Positions 26,438-34,500 of a stretch of 64,000 bases of DNA are shown piece after piece. The position numbers and the translations under genes were made by a program. Numbering within the stretch: position 1 is the stretch's first letter; each line of letters starts with the position of its first letter. Below the pieces are notes generated by a model, which did not search any database, had not been told where the DNA came from, and saw only the letters and a list, made by a program, of their open reading frames with translations. This stretch comes from Candidatus Riflebacteria bacterium HGW-Riflebacteria-2 (GTDB lineage: Bacteria > Muiribacteriota > Ozemobacteria > Ozemobacterales > Ozemobacteraceae). Location of the stretch: the NCBI GenBank assembly GCA_002839435.1, contig PGYA01000009.1:120357-184356 (forward strand), written 5' to 3'.

Positions 26438-26457
26438 CCACCTATCAGAATCTAAAG

Positions 26458-26495
26458 AAAATGCCCGTTGGCAAAACGCCAACGGGCATTTTTTC
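26458..26495 (+). terminator. Rho-independent terminator
   Basis: A stem of ATGCCCGTTGGC / GCCAACGGGCAT around loop AAAAC, preceded by AAA and followed by TTTTTT, lies 20 bases after the stop of the molybdopterin subunit gene. Confidence 0.93.
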
Positions 26496-26609
26496 GTCCT
26501 CAGCACAGATTGATCGATGCAGAATAAATCTCGGGTAAAGCTTTTATTTATGTAAAGAACTTAGGCTACTTTACCGCTCGGTATGCTGGAAATTTATTGT
26601 CAGATAGGG

Positions 26610-26615
26610 TATAAA
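26610..26615 (+). promoter_or_regulatory. Candidate -10 hexamer for a leaderless transcript
   Basis: TATAAA ends 7 bases before the ATG at 26622, which has no clear ribosome site. Transcription would start at or near the ATG. The distance equals that at 17283-17295. Confidence 0.4.
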
Positions 26616-26621
26616 ATTGCT

Positions 26622-28517
26622 ATGCGAGTTTTTGCCAAAGTTTATGTCGTAGTTTTTGTTCTGGCGGTTTTAATTGCCGTTGCCGGGCATAAGCGGCGCT
26701 TTCTTGGCTGCGATATGACGACTGGTTCGAATGAGGCGTCGGCAAAGTCAGCTTTCAGCCTTGATGAGGCAAGGGTGTATCTGCCGGGCTCCGCTTCACT
26801 TAAGCCGGTAAGCGCAGACGAGGCAGAAGTTTTTAACCGCGATGGCCGCCTGCTTGGACGTCTAGTTCATGTACAGCCACAGGCGCGTCACATAATTGGC
26901 TATGGCTCCTGGTTGCCTCTTGTAGTAGTGTTTGACCGCGAAGAAAAAATTGCTGGTGTTCTATTACAGGCGCACCAGGAAACCCCTGATTTTATCGCTC
27001 GCCTGGAATCACAGGGCTTTTTTGCCAGCTGGAATGGTTTGACCGCAAGCGAAGCAGTAGCGTTGCCGGTCGATGCGGTTTCACGCGCGACGCTCACGAC
27101 CCGCGCCACTATCGACAGCATCAAACTACGACTTTCTGGGCACGCTGCCGTTGAACTTGAACGCAAAAACATTGATTATGCAGAAATTATCAGGTTGCTG
27201 CTGGGCTGGCTGTTCGTTCTGGTCTCACTTCTGGCCTGCTATAATCGCTCTGGCCTGGCAAAGTATCGAACTCTGATATTGCTGGCTGCAGTAATTGTTC
27301 CGGGTTTTATGCTTGGCCGCTTTGTTTCGCTCGAACTTGTCATGAACTGGGCTTTAAACGGAATTCCTCTTCAGGCGCAATTTTTCATGGTTGTTGTCTT
27401 GATTCTTTCTCTTGCTCTACCGTTGCTTAGCAGCCGCGCCTGGTATTGTTCATGGTATTGCCCTTTTGGTGCGGCGCAGGAACTGGCCGGCAAGCTTTTC
27501 CGCCGCAAGATAGACGGCGGCGAAAAATTTGTCGCGGCGTCAAAACGGCTGCGACCAGCGATATTGATTATAGTTGTGTTTCTGCTCCTTGCCGGACACA
27601 AATTCAATCTCAGTCTGGTTGAGCCCTTTTCGGCATTTCTGTTGAACTCGGCTGCCATTCCGGTTCTGGTTATGGCAGCGCTGTTTCTGGTTTTGTCATT
27701 GTTTATGCGCAGACCATGGTGTAACTGCTTTTGTCCGAGTGGTGTCATCCTTGAAAATCTGCGCTTTCCAGGAGTCTTCAAAGATAATTTCACAGATCCA
27801 AAGGAGGATAGAAAAATGAGGTTTACTGAAGTGATCAATTTATTACTGGTTATCGTGATAATTATTCAGGTGCTTTCAGCTTCGCGCATGGCGCAGTCGC
27901 AGCCAGTGCCGGCGGGTACTGGCGAAAAGCCGGCCTCTGTAACGCCAGTTGTCAGCTCTGCGAAAGATGCCGTTGAACTTGACAACCCGATTCTGAAAAA
28001 CATTCATGCCCGCAAAAGTGTTCGCAATTTCACTGCCGACGAAGTCAGTGAAGAGCAGTTGATTACTCTGGTGAAGGCCGGAATGGCAGCCCCGACGGCC
28101 CGCAATCGCCAGCCCTGGCAGTTCGTCGTGATTCGCGATAAAACTGCCATGCAAGACCTTGCCGATAAGCTTCCTTATGCCAAAATGCTTGCCAGCGCTG
28201 CCGCTGCGATTGTTGTCTGCGGTGACCTCGAAATTGCCAGGGCAGGAAACAGTGAAGATATGTGGATGCTCGACTGCTCAGCGGCAACTCAGAATGTCCT
28301 GTTGGCGCTCGAAAGCATGGGTCTGGGCGGCGTTTGGACCGCCTGTTATCCTTACGACGATAGAATGCAGACTGTCGCTTCGGCGCTGAGTCTGCCTGAG
28401 CACATAGTGCCGCTTTGCGTTATTCCAGTTGGGCATCCGACCGGGGTTGACAAGCCCAAAGACAAATGGAAACCAGAGCGCCTGCATTGGAACAAATGGC
28501 AGCCAGAACCGAAATAA
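26622..28517 (+). CDS. Membrane fusion protein: FMN-binding domain, NapH-like membrane domain and nitroreductase domain
   Basis: 631 residues from ATG 26622; an in-frame ATG 39 bases earlier is possible but less likely. An N-terminal membrane anchor is followed by an FMN-binding-type domain (NosR/RnfG style) ending near DAVSRATLTTRA, where a Thr could carry covalent FMN. Then come five or so transmembrane helices with two NapH/NosR-type motifs, CSWYCPFGAAQE near residue 286 and CNCFCPSGVILE near 368, but no soluble ferredoxin clusters. After a linker, residues of about 450-625 are a nitroreductase-family FMN domain (HARKSVRNFTADEV, AAPTARNRQPWQFVV, GLGGVW). The likely role is moving electrons through the membrane to or from the nitroreductase domain. 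I do not know this three-part fusion as a named enzyme. Confidence 0.82.
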   Translation: MRVFAKVYVVVFVLAVLIAVAGHKRRFLGCDMTTGSNEASAKSAFSLDEARVYLPGSASLKPVSADEAEVFNRDGRLLGRLVHVQPQARHIIGYGSWLPLVVVFDREEKIAGVLLQAHQETPDFIARLESQGFFASWNGLTASEAVALPVDAVSRATLTTRATIDSIKLRLSGHAAVELERKNIDYAEIIRLLLGWLFVLVSLLACYNRSGLAKYRTLILLAAVIVPGFMLGRFVSLELVMNWALNGIPLQAQFFMVVVLILSLALPLLSSRAWYCSWYCPFGAAQELAGKLFRRKIDGGEKFVAASKRLRPAILIIVVFLLLAGHKFNLSLVEPFSAFLLNSAAIPVLVMAALFLVLSLFMRRPWCNCFCPSGVILENLRFPGVFKDNFTDPKEDRKMRFTEVINLLLVIVIIIQVLSASRMAQSQPVPAGTGEKPASVTPVVSSAKDAVELDNPILKNIHARKSVRNFTADEVSEEQLITLVKAGMAAPTARNRQPWQFVVIRDKTAMQDLADKLPYAKMLASAAAAIVVCGDLEIARAGNSEDMWMLDCSAATQNVLLALESMGLGGVWTACYPYDDRMQTVASALSLPEHIVPLCVIPVGHPTGVDKPKDKWKPERLHWNKWQPEPK

Positions 28518-28632
28518 CTTCTGTCCCGACAGATCACGCGATAATTTTCTGCGCAATTTCGCGCAATTGTGTTAGAATTCGCCATTATACCAAGAACTCT
28601 ACAGCTAAAGACAATTTCCGGGGAGGTAGACC

Positions 28633-28962
28633 ATGTCATTCAAGCTTGAGAACCATGAGAACGCAAAGGTTGTAACGGTGACCGAGAGCATCTTTTTTGA
28701 TGCGGTACAGGATTTTGACAGCGCGGTTCAGCAGGCGGAAGAGGCTGGCGCCAAAACTGTAATCATCGACCTGGCCGGTGTTGAAATGATATGCAGTTCT
28801 GCTATCACTACAATTGTAAAACACCACATGAGTCTGCAGAAAAGCGGTAACAAACTGGTGATTGCCGGTTGCAACGAATCGGTCATGAAAATTATGCAGT
28901 TGCTGGGTTTGAACAAACTCATGACATTTGCCGACGATCTGCCGGCAGCACTGAAACTCTAA
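28633..28962 (+). CDS. STAS-domain anti-sigma factor antagonist-like protein
   Basis: 109 residues forming one STAS domain, as in SpoIIAA/RsbV. The region of the phosphorylated Ser is IDLAGVEMICSSAITTI near residues 47-63; the Asp that usually precedes Ser (DSS) is Cys here, so regulation by phosphorylation may differ. GGGGAGG is placed before the ATG. It is followed 15 bases later by the cNMP/MinD-like gene and, two genes on, by a SpoIIE-type phosphatase that could dephosphorylate it. A cognate RsbW-type kinase is not in the window. Confidence 0.9.
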   Translation: MSFKLENHENAKVVTVTESIFFDAVQDFDSAVQQAEEAGAKTVIIDLAGVEMICSSAITTIVKHHMSLQKSGNKLVIAGCNESVMKIMQLLGLNKLMTFADDLPAALKL

Positions 28963-28976
28963 GGCGGAGGCTAGTT

Positions 28977-30173
28977 ATGCTGGCAATAAAAGACCTCTCT
29001 CAGGCCGATAGAGAGATGATTATGAAGCAGGTGCAGCGCAAGGAACTCGACCGCAACGAAGTTCTTTACAAGGAAGCAAACACGAGCTCCGGCATGTTTT
29101 TTGTCGAAAGCGGCGCTATAAAGCTGGTTGCGCGCAAAGCCAAGGATGGACGTGACGATGTTATCCTTGGCGCGGTAAAGCCAGGAGGATTCTGCGGAGA
29201 AGTGGCGCTGCTCCGTGAAGAATCGTTGTATGAAGATACTGCTGTGGCGATGGAACCCACGGTTGTTCTTGAACTTAACAAAGATGGTCTGCAGAAGATC
29301 ATGCTCGAATCGATGACAACAGGCACCAAGCTTCTGCTTGGCATCAGTCGCAGTATTCGAGAAGCCATTGCGATGCCGCAGTCGCAGGAGCTTGCGCATA
29401 TCATCTCTCTGGTTTCCCCCAAAGACGGCAACGGGCGAACCACTGTTGCGACACATCTGGCCAGATATCTTGCTGCTGCTGGCAAAAAGGTCATTCTGAT
29501 CGACTGCGATATGCAACTCGGCGATGCCAACGTTCATCTTGGCCTGATGGCGCAACCGCATCTGGCAAGGCTTGTTCAACTCGAAGAACGCATTGTATTC
29601 GATTCAATCAAAAGATATTTTCAAAGTTCGAGTGGCGTATTCTTGCTGGCATCTCCTTCGCAGCCGCAGGAAGCAGAGTTTGTTTCGCGATCGAACCTTA
29701 ACCAGGTTGTGCTTGAGTGTGCGCGTAACTGCGATTACCTCATTCTCGATGTTCCCAGTCATATTGATGACCTTTCGATACTGCTCTGGGATCTGTCAGA
29801 CCTCATGCTGTTCGTCACCAAGGCCGATATTGCATCTTTGACGCGTCTAAAGCGACTGCTCATGGCTATATCACGACTTGATTACCCGAAAGAAAAATTT
29901 CTTGGTGTGGTAAATGAGTATGCGGCGTCTCAGGTTGAATATCTCGATAACCTAAAAAGTATCATGCCTTGCCGCTGGCTCACCATTGCGCGGGCGGATG
30001 CGGCATTTTCTGAGGCGCTGCTGAAAGGCGCTCCGGTTTGGCAGATCGATCCTTCCTGCCCCGGTTCGAAAGATCTACAGGAACTCTGCAAACAGATTCT
30101 AGGCAAGGCTCCGCAGACGCAGGAAAAGGGCGGCGTATTCACCCGCATCAAATCGTGGTTTGCCGGTGCTTAG
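28977..30173 (+). CDS. Cyclic-nucleotide-binding domain fused to a MinD/CpaE-like ATPase domain
   Basis: 398 residues from ATG 28977, preceded by GGCGGAGG; a longer frame starting inside the STAS gene is rejected. Residues of about 1-130 are a Crp-type cNMP-binding domain (VESGAIKLVARK, GGFCGEVALLREESLYE, the PBC-like segment) without a DNA-binding helix-turn-helix. Residues of about 140-380 are a MinD/ParA-like domain: SPKDGNGRTTVATHLARYL, where the P-loop Lys-Thr is Arg-Thr, then LIDCDMQLGDANVHLG and YLILDVPSHIDD. The altered P-loop recalls CpaE/TadZ-type proteins that localise partners rather than act as strong ATPases. It probably positions or gates the signalling proteins encoded beside it in response to a nucleotide. 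Confidence 0.85.
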   Translation: MLAIKDLSQADREMIMKQVQRKELDRNEVLYKEANTSSGMFFVESGAIKLVARKAKDGRDDVILGAVKPGGFCGEVALLREESLYEDTAVAMEPTVVLELNKDGLQKIMLESMTTGTKLLLGISRSIREAIAMPQSQELAHIISLVSPKDGNGRTTVATHLARYLAAAGKKVILIDCDMQLGDANVHLGLMAQPHLARLVQLEERIVFDSIKRYFQSSSGVFLLASPSQPQEAEFVSRSNLNQVVLECARNCDYLILDVPSHIDDLSILLWDLSDLMLFVTKADIASLTRLKRLLMAISRLDYPKEKFLGVVNEYAASQVEYLDNLKSIMPCRWLTIARADAAFSEALLKGAPVWQIDPSCPGSKDLQELCKQILGKAPQTQEKGGVFTRIKSWFAGA

Positions 30174-30182
30174 GAGGCTGTT

Positions 30183-31013
30183 ATGAAAGAGTTCTTTCTC
30201 AAAAATTACCAGGTTGATTGCGAACAGGCCGTTCATCTTGGTTCTGGGGCCTGGTGGGTAGGCTTTCAGGATGAGGCAAGTGGTCTGCATTGTAACCCAT
30301 ATCTGATTATCGATGGTGACGAAGCTGTTGTCATTGACGGCGGCAGTCGGCCTGATTTTCCGGTAGTCATGATGAAAATTCTTGAGACAGGCTTGAATCC
30401 AGGTATGATAAGCGCTCTGGTCTATGGCCACTATGATCCTGACCTGTGTGGAAGCATTCCCAACTTTGAAGAGATGATAAATAAGCAAGATCTCAAGCTC
30501 ATTACAAGCGATTTCAGCCAGACCTTTATCCGTCATTACGGCGCAATGGCAACGTTCACAAGTATAGCTGAGATGGATTACCGGTTTGTTTTCAAAAGTG
30601 GCCGTACGCTCGAGTTCATAACGACGCCCTATTGCCACAGCTGTGGCAGTTTTATCATTTTTGATCACAAAACTAAAATTCTTTTTTCTGGAGATCTGTT
30701 TGGCACTTACGATAAAAGCTGGCAGCTGTTTATGACATTCCCAGAAGGATGCGCCGGCGGACAACCTTGCGATATATGTGCTGAAAATGGTATTCAATGC
30801 CGAATTGATGGGTATATTGCATTCCATAAAATGCTGATTCCGTCTACAAAAGCCCTGCACTATGCTTTGGCAAAGCTTAAAAATTTGCCATTTGAAGCAG
30901 TAGCGTCGCAGCATGGCAGTATCCTTGATCGTCGCAGCGCTTTGCTTCTGCTGGAAAAACTTATGCAGACTAACGACATCGGAATAGACGGCCTTTCTCC
31001 AGAAGAGAAGTGA
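30183..31013 (+). CDS. Flavo-diiron-like (ODP-type) metallo-beta-lactamase protein with an extra Cys cluster
   Basis: 276 residues: only the beta-lactamase-like diiron domain of flavo-diiron proteins, without flavodoxin, as in the oxygen-binding diiron (ODP) proteins. Ligand positions align as YGHYDPDLCGS (usual HxExDHxG), the His of TPYCHSCGSF, the Asp of LFSGDLFG and the His of ASQHGSIL. The usual Glu is Asp and the second His of the first motif is Leu. An insert carries Cys190, Cys196, Cys199 and Cys206 (CAGGQPCDIC...C), a possible zinc or Fe-S site not part of the family core. Located between the cNMP/MinD gene and a SpoIIE phosphatase, it is more likely an oxygen or iron sensor than a detoxifying enzyme; this is inference. 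Confidence 0.82.
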   Translation: MKEFFLKNYQVDCEQAVHLGSGAWWVGFQDEASGLHCNPYLIIDGDEAVVIDGGSRPDFPVVMMKILETGLNPGMISALVYGHYDPDLCGSIPNFEEMINKQDLKLITSDFSQTFIRHYGAMATFTSIAEMDYRFVFKSGRTLEFITTPYCHSCGSFIIFDHKTKILFSGDLFGTYDKSWQLFMTFPEGCAGGQPCDICAENGIQCRIDGYIAFHKMLIPSTKALHYALAKLKNLPFEAVASQHGSILDRRSALLLLEKLMQTNDIGIDGLSPEEK

Positions 31014-31022
31014 GCGACAGAG

Positions 31023-31955
31023 ATGCAGATATCAAAGTCTTTTCCGCATGAACTCATCAGCCCTGACCGGATGTTGCTGAACCAGGACAGGCAGCTGCGT
31101 CAGCAGATGCTCGATATATGGGCCGAGCTGCTGGATATGCGATATGACAGTGAATTGCTGAAAAAGCTGGTAATGCGTTATGCCTCGGCCGAAAAACGCA
31201 TCAGAAAACTTCATAGTCAGCTGAGCGAAGATGTTGCTGCAGCAGCTGCGATTCAGCAGACCCTGTTGCCCAGCATATTGCCAGAATCTGACCGTATGCA
31301 GGCAGCCTGGAAGTTTCAGCCCTGTGACGCTGTCGGTGGCGATATTATTGGCCTGACTGCCCTTGATGAAAATCGTTGGGGATGCTATGTGCTTGACGTA
31401 GCCGGTCATGGTCCGCGCGCCGCCATGATAACCATTTCGGTCGCGCAGTTTCTCAAGCCATCTTCCGCTATCGACATGTTCAGCCCGCCAAAGGTCATGG
31501 ATGCGCTCGAAGAAGAGTTTCCGTTTACCCGATTTGGCAGCTTTTTTACCATACTCTACGGTGTTCTCGATCTGAGGAAGCAGATGTTTTCATTCTGCAA
31601 TGCCGGACATCCTTACCCTATGCTGGCAAGGCCGGGCGCAGACCCCGAAATGATTGCCGGGCATGACGCGATGTTGGGCCTGGGTATTAAAGAGCCGCGC
31701 AATGAGATGCGCGCAGACATTTCCGACGGTGGCAGACTGTTGCTCTATACCGATGGTCTTACCGAATGCGTTGCACCAGATGGCTCTTTTTATGGAGAGG
31801 AGCGTCTGATGCGTTCACTAGCCGCAAATCTTGACCAGTCGGCGGCTGTTGCTGCCGATGCGGTTTTCGATGCAGCGCGCGCTTTTGCTGCCGGCACCAG
31901 TTATAAGGACGACTTTACCATGCTGCTTTTACAGAGCTCTGATCAACGTGCATAA
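31023..31955 (+). CDS. SpoIIE/RsbU-type PP2C serine phosphatase
   Basis: 310 residues. An N-terminal helical region (about 1-75) precedes the catalytic domain with its metal-site Asp motifs: CDAVGGDIIGL near 101, YVLDVAGHGPRAAM near 122 and SYKDDFTMLLL near 294; FCNAGHPYPML and LLLYTDGLTE are also typical. It has no transmembrane or input domain of its own, so input should come from partners such as the cNMP/MinD and diiron proteins. It likely dephosphorylates the STAS protein at 28633, or the one at 44747, in a partner-switching pathway. The 3' end overlaps the pyruvate-kinase-like gene by 8 bases. Confidence 0.92.
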   Translation: MQISKSFPHELISPDRMLLNQDRQLRQQMLDIWAELLDMRYDSELLKKLVMRYASAEKRIRKLHSQLSEDVAAAAAIQQTLLPSILPESDRMQAAWKFQPCDAVGGDIIGLTALDENRWGCYVLDVAGHGPRAAMITISVAQFLKPSSAIDMFSPPKVMDALEEEFPFTRFGSFFTILYGVLDLRKQMFSFCNAGHPYPMLARPGADPEMIAGHDAMLGLGIKEPRNEMRADISDGGRLLLYTDGLTECVAPDGSFYGEERLMRSLAANLDQSAAVAADAVFDAARAFAAGTSYKDDFTMLLLQSSDQRA

Positions 31956-32913
31956 TCTGGTTCTTACCTGTGGACCGGCCTGCGAAAACAACGACCTGCT
32001 GCTTAGAATGGCAGCAATTGCTACAGGTTTTCGCCTCAACGTAGCCCATCTCAGTGACGAAAAGCTGACCGCCTGGCTCGAGCGTCTGCAGAATCTGCGC
32101 CTGGAGAGCGGTAGAAACTTTTCGATAATTCTCGACCTGCAGGGTGCCAAAGTCCGAATCGGCCAATATCCTGCCGTTGCGTCACTGCCTGCCAGGGTCG
32201 AACTTTTCAGAGGCGAGGTTTCTGATAGCTGCGAGCGTATCCCGGTGCCGGCTGCCAGCGTTTTTACGCAAACATCTGCCGGTGATCTGTTGATTTTGAA
32301 CGATCGCCGGGTAATTTTGCGGGTAGTCGGCACAAGTGCCGATGTTTTGCGGGCTGAAGTCATTCAGAATGGCCCATTGAGTTCTGGAAAAGGGCTGAAT
32401 TCGTCTGATCGCGTATTTGAACTGGCGCGGGCCACCGAAGGCGATCGCCAGGCCATTGAGTGCAGCCGTTCGTTTGATAATGTTGCCTATGCTGTTTCAT
32501 TTGTTGCTGATGGCTGTGAAAGCGAGATTTTTCGAGCGCTTGTCGGCACCAGTCAGCTGATCGCCAAGATTGAACAGCGCCGAGCTATGCAGAATCTTGC
32601 ATATATCGACGAAAAATTCGATGAACTCTGGTTCTGCCGCGGCGACCTTGGAGCCGAAGCCGGCCTGAAAGAGCTCGGGCGCCTGCAACAGCAGTTTGTC
32701 GCTGAATTGTCAGGCTTGCGTAAACCCGCCCTGATCGCCGGTGAAGTGCTTGGTTCAATGGTGTCAAGCGCTTTCCCGTCGCGGGCAGAGATTGTTCAAC
32801 TTTACGATTGCGCGCAAGCTGGGTTTTCAGGGCTGGTACTGTCAGACGAAACCGCCTGTGGCTCACAGGTGATGGCTGTAGTTGATTTCCTCGAATACTG
32901 GCTCCGTGACTGA
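31948..32913 (+). CDS. Short pyruvate-kinase-like protein
   Basis: 321 residues from GTG 31948, against about 470 for pyruvate kinase: the C-terminal allosteric domain is absent. The barrel motifs are recognisable: VLTCGPAC (usual TxGPAS), LDLQGAKVRIG, LNDRRVILRV, LIAKIEQRRAMQN (active-site KxE), CRGDLGAE and PSRAEIVQLYDCAQ...LSDETACG. However NFSHG at the phosphate site is NVAHL, and the B domain is shortened. It may be a catalytic relative acting on another enolpyruvate-like substrate, or a non-catalytic form. It is translationally coupled to the SpoIIE phosphatase upstream and to the DUF2877 gene downstream (start 2 bases after its stop). Confidence 0.78.
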   Translation: MHNLVLTCGPACENNDLLLRMAAIATGFRLNVAHLSDEKLTAWLERLQNLRLESGRNFSIILDLQGAKVRIGQYPAVASLPARVELFRGEVSDSCERIPVPAASVFTQTSAGDLLILNDRRVILRVVGTSADVLRAEVIQNGPLSSGKGLNSSDRVFELARATEGDRQAIECSRSFDNVAYAVSFVADGCESEIFRALVGTSQLIAKIEQRRAMQNLAYIDEKFDELWFCRGDLGAEAGLKELGRLQQQFVAELSGLRKPALIAGEVLGSMVSSAFPSRAEIVQLYDCAQAGFSGLVLSDETACGSQVMAVVDFLEYWLRD

Positions 32914-32914
32914 A

Positions 32915-33718
32915 ATGAATTTTCGCTGTCGGGCAGAGATCGGGCAATATCTTACATTTCCCGTTTCCACCAAGGTTTCGCAACGGTTTCAAACTTCTTT
33001 TGACGCAGCGACGCCCGACCTTCTCCTGCATTTTACCGCCATTGAGGCGGCTTTGAATCCTTTGTCGATTCTTTTGCCCGAAGGCCTGATCAATGACGTT
33101 CAGCCAGGCTGGCCGGTTTCGCTGCAACCCGACTGTCTCTGTATTGGCAGGCATAGATTGCCAGCTGGGCCAGAAATTTGCCAGGTTGCTTCTTGTGCCG
33201 CTGTTGATTCTAAAATGCTTGCGGCAAACCTGGCGCGGATACGGCGCAGCCTCAGTCTTTTTGGCCGGCAGTCAGTTGTTACGCAGACGATAGAGAATCT
33301 CGAGCGGCCAGATGCTCCACTGGCCGAAGCCGTAAAACTATTGAATGCTGGAACAACAGACCTTTGTCTCTTTTCTGCTTTTTTGGGGGTGGGCGAAGGG
33401 CTGACGCCTTCATTCGATGATTTTCTCGCCGGCATGCTGTTTATCGACCGCTTTTATAGTTACAACAGATTTGTTGGTTTTGAGCGCTTCCTTGAAATCG
33501 CGGCCGCACGCACAACCCGCCAGGCATTGCAGCAGTATCTCTTTGCTGGTAACGGTCATTTTTCAAGGCAGTTCGAGCAATTTGCAGGTGATCTGGCGCA
33601 ACGGCAGATCGATAATTCTGAGTTGTTGCGCCTGCTGGCCTGGGGGCATTCCTCGGGCACAGATATTTTGTGTGGCATCTGGCATTATTTTTCGCGGCAG
33701 GTTAGAATAGACGGGTAA
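32915..33718 (+). CDS. allH: DUF2877 protein, AllH/YlbF-like
   Basis: 267 residues from ATG 32915, directly after the preceding stop; a TTG start 33 bases earlier is also open. The DUF2877 hallmarks are GVGEGLTPSFDDFLAGMLF near residue 155 (usual GLGPGLTPSGDDFLxG) and LLAWGHSSGTDILCGIWHYF near the C-terminus (usual GHTSGWDxLxGI). In E. coli the relative YlbF (AllH) is a partner of FdrA and YlbE in oxamate carbamoyl transfer. Here it sits 24 kb from those genes, coupled to a pyruvate-kinase-like gene and behind a signalling operon. It probably completes the AllFGH complex. Confidence 0.82.
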   Translation: MNFRCRAEIGQYLTFPVSTKVSQRFQTSFDAATPDLLLHFTAIEAALNPLSILLPEGLINDVQPGWPVSLQPDCLCIGRHRLPAGPEICQVASCAAVDSKMLAANLARIRRSLSLFGRQSVVTQTIENLERPDAPLAEAVKLLNAGTTDLCLFSAFLGVGEGLTPSFDDFLAGMLFIDRFYSYNRFVGFERFLEIAAARTTRQALQQYLFAGNGHFSRQFEQFAGDLAQRQIDNSELLRLLAWGHSSGTDILCGIWHYFSRQVRIDG

Positions 33719-33741
33719 ATGCTATCAGGAAGGAATTTATT

Positions 33742-34404
33742 ATGTTCTGTCCGGTGTGTAAAGGCGAATATCGTGAGGGTTTTACCGAATGCAGCAATTG
33801 CCAGGTCAATCTGGTTGCCGATCTTGATAATATTACCGAGCATGTGCATGGCGAAATAAAGCTTTGTGTGGCCTGCGAAATCGAGTCTGAACCAGATGTT
33901 AAGCGCTGCCCAGGCTGTGGCATGCCGCTGATCAGAGCCGTTCTGCACGATGATACCTATGTTTTTCTCGAAAAACCACCTGAAAATATTGCAGAAACAG
34001 TTCTGGTTCCTGACGTCGAGGAAAACCTTATCAACGAACTGGCTTATTACACCGAGATTCCTGATGAAGAAGGTGTTATACTGCTTGAGTCAGAAGATAT
34101 CGCTTTGCTGGTCAAAGTGCAGGAAATTCTTAACAAACACGAAATCTGCTTTCAATTCAGGCCGGCGACTGACGCACCCGGATCGCTTGGCGGCATATTT
34201 GGCGGCGGCAACATTCTCGACCGCAGTTTTCCCAAAGTAGTTGTATATGCTGATGACGAAGCAGAGGCGATCAAGCTTATCGCAACCAGCCCGGAACTTG
34301 CCCTTTGCGAAATCCCGCCCGAATTGATGGAATCCGAAGAAGATGAAGAAGGCGATGACGACTACGACGACTACGATGACGAAAACGACGAATCTAATGG
34401 TTAA
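33742..34404 (+). CDS. Double zinc-ribbon protein with DUF2007-like domain and acidic tail
   Basis: 220 residues. Two zinc-ribbon motifs open the protein: CPVCKGEYREGFTECSNC at about 3-20 and CVACEIESEPDVKRCPGC at about 42-59. The middle (GVILLESEDIALLVKVQEIL then PKVVVYADDEAEAIKLI) resembles DUF2007, a small alpha-beta domain thought to take part in signalling. The last 30 residues are almost all Asp, Glu and Tyr. AGGAAGG precedes the start. No partner is evident. Confidence 0.75.
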   Translation: MFCPVCKGEYREGFTECSNCQVNLVADLDNITEHVHGEIKLCVACEIESEPDVKRCPGCGMPLIRAVLHDDTYVFLEKPPENIAETVLVPDVEENLINELAYYTEIPDEEGVILLESEDIALLVKVQEILNKHEICFQFRPATDAPGSLGGIFGGGNILDRSFPKVVVYADDEAEAIKLIATSPELALCEIPPELMESEEDEEGDDDYDDYDDENDESNG

Positions 34405-34500
34405 CAATTTGATATATTTATGATATCATATGGCTATTCGGCCGAGAGTCCGAATATCGCAGTTAATACCTTTATTGAATACTGAAAAAGGACGCAAATA

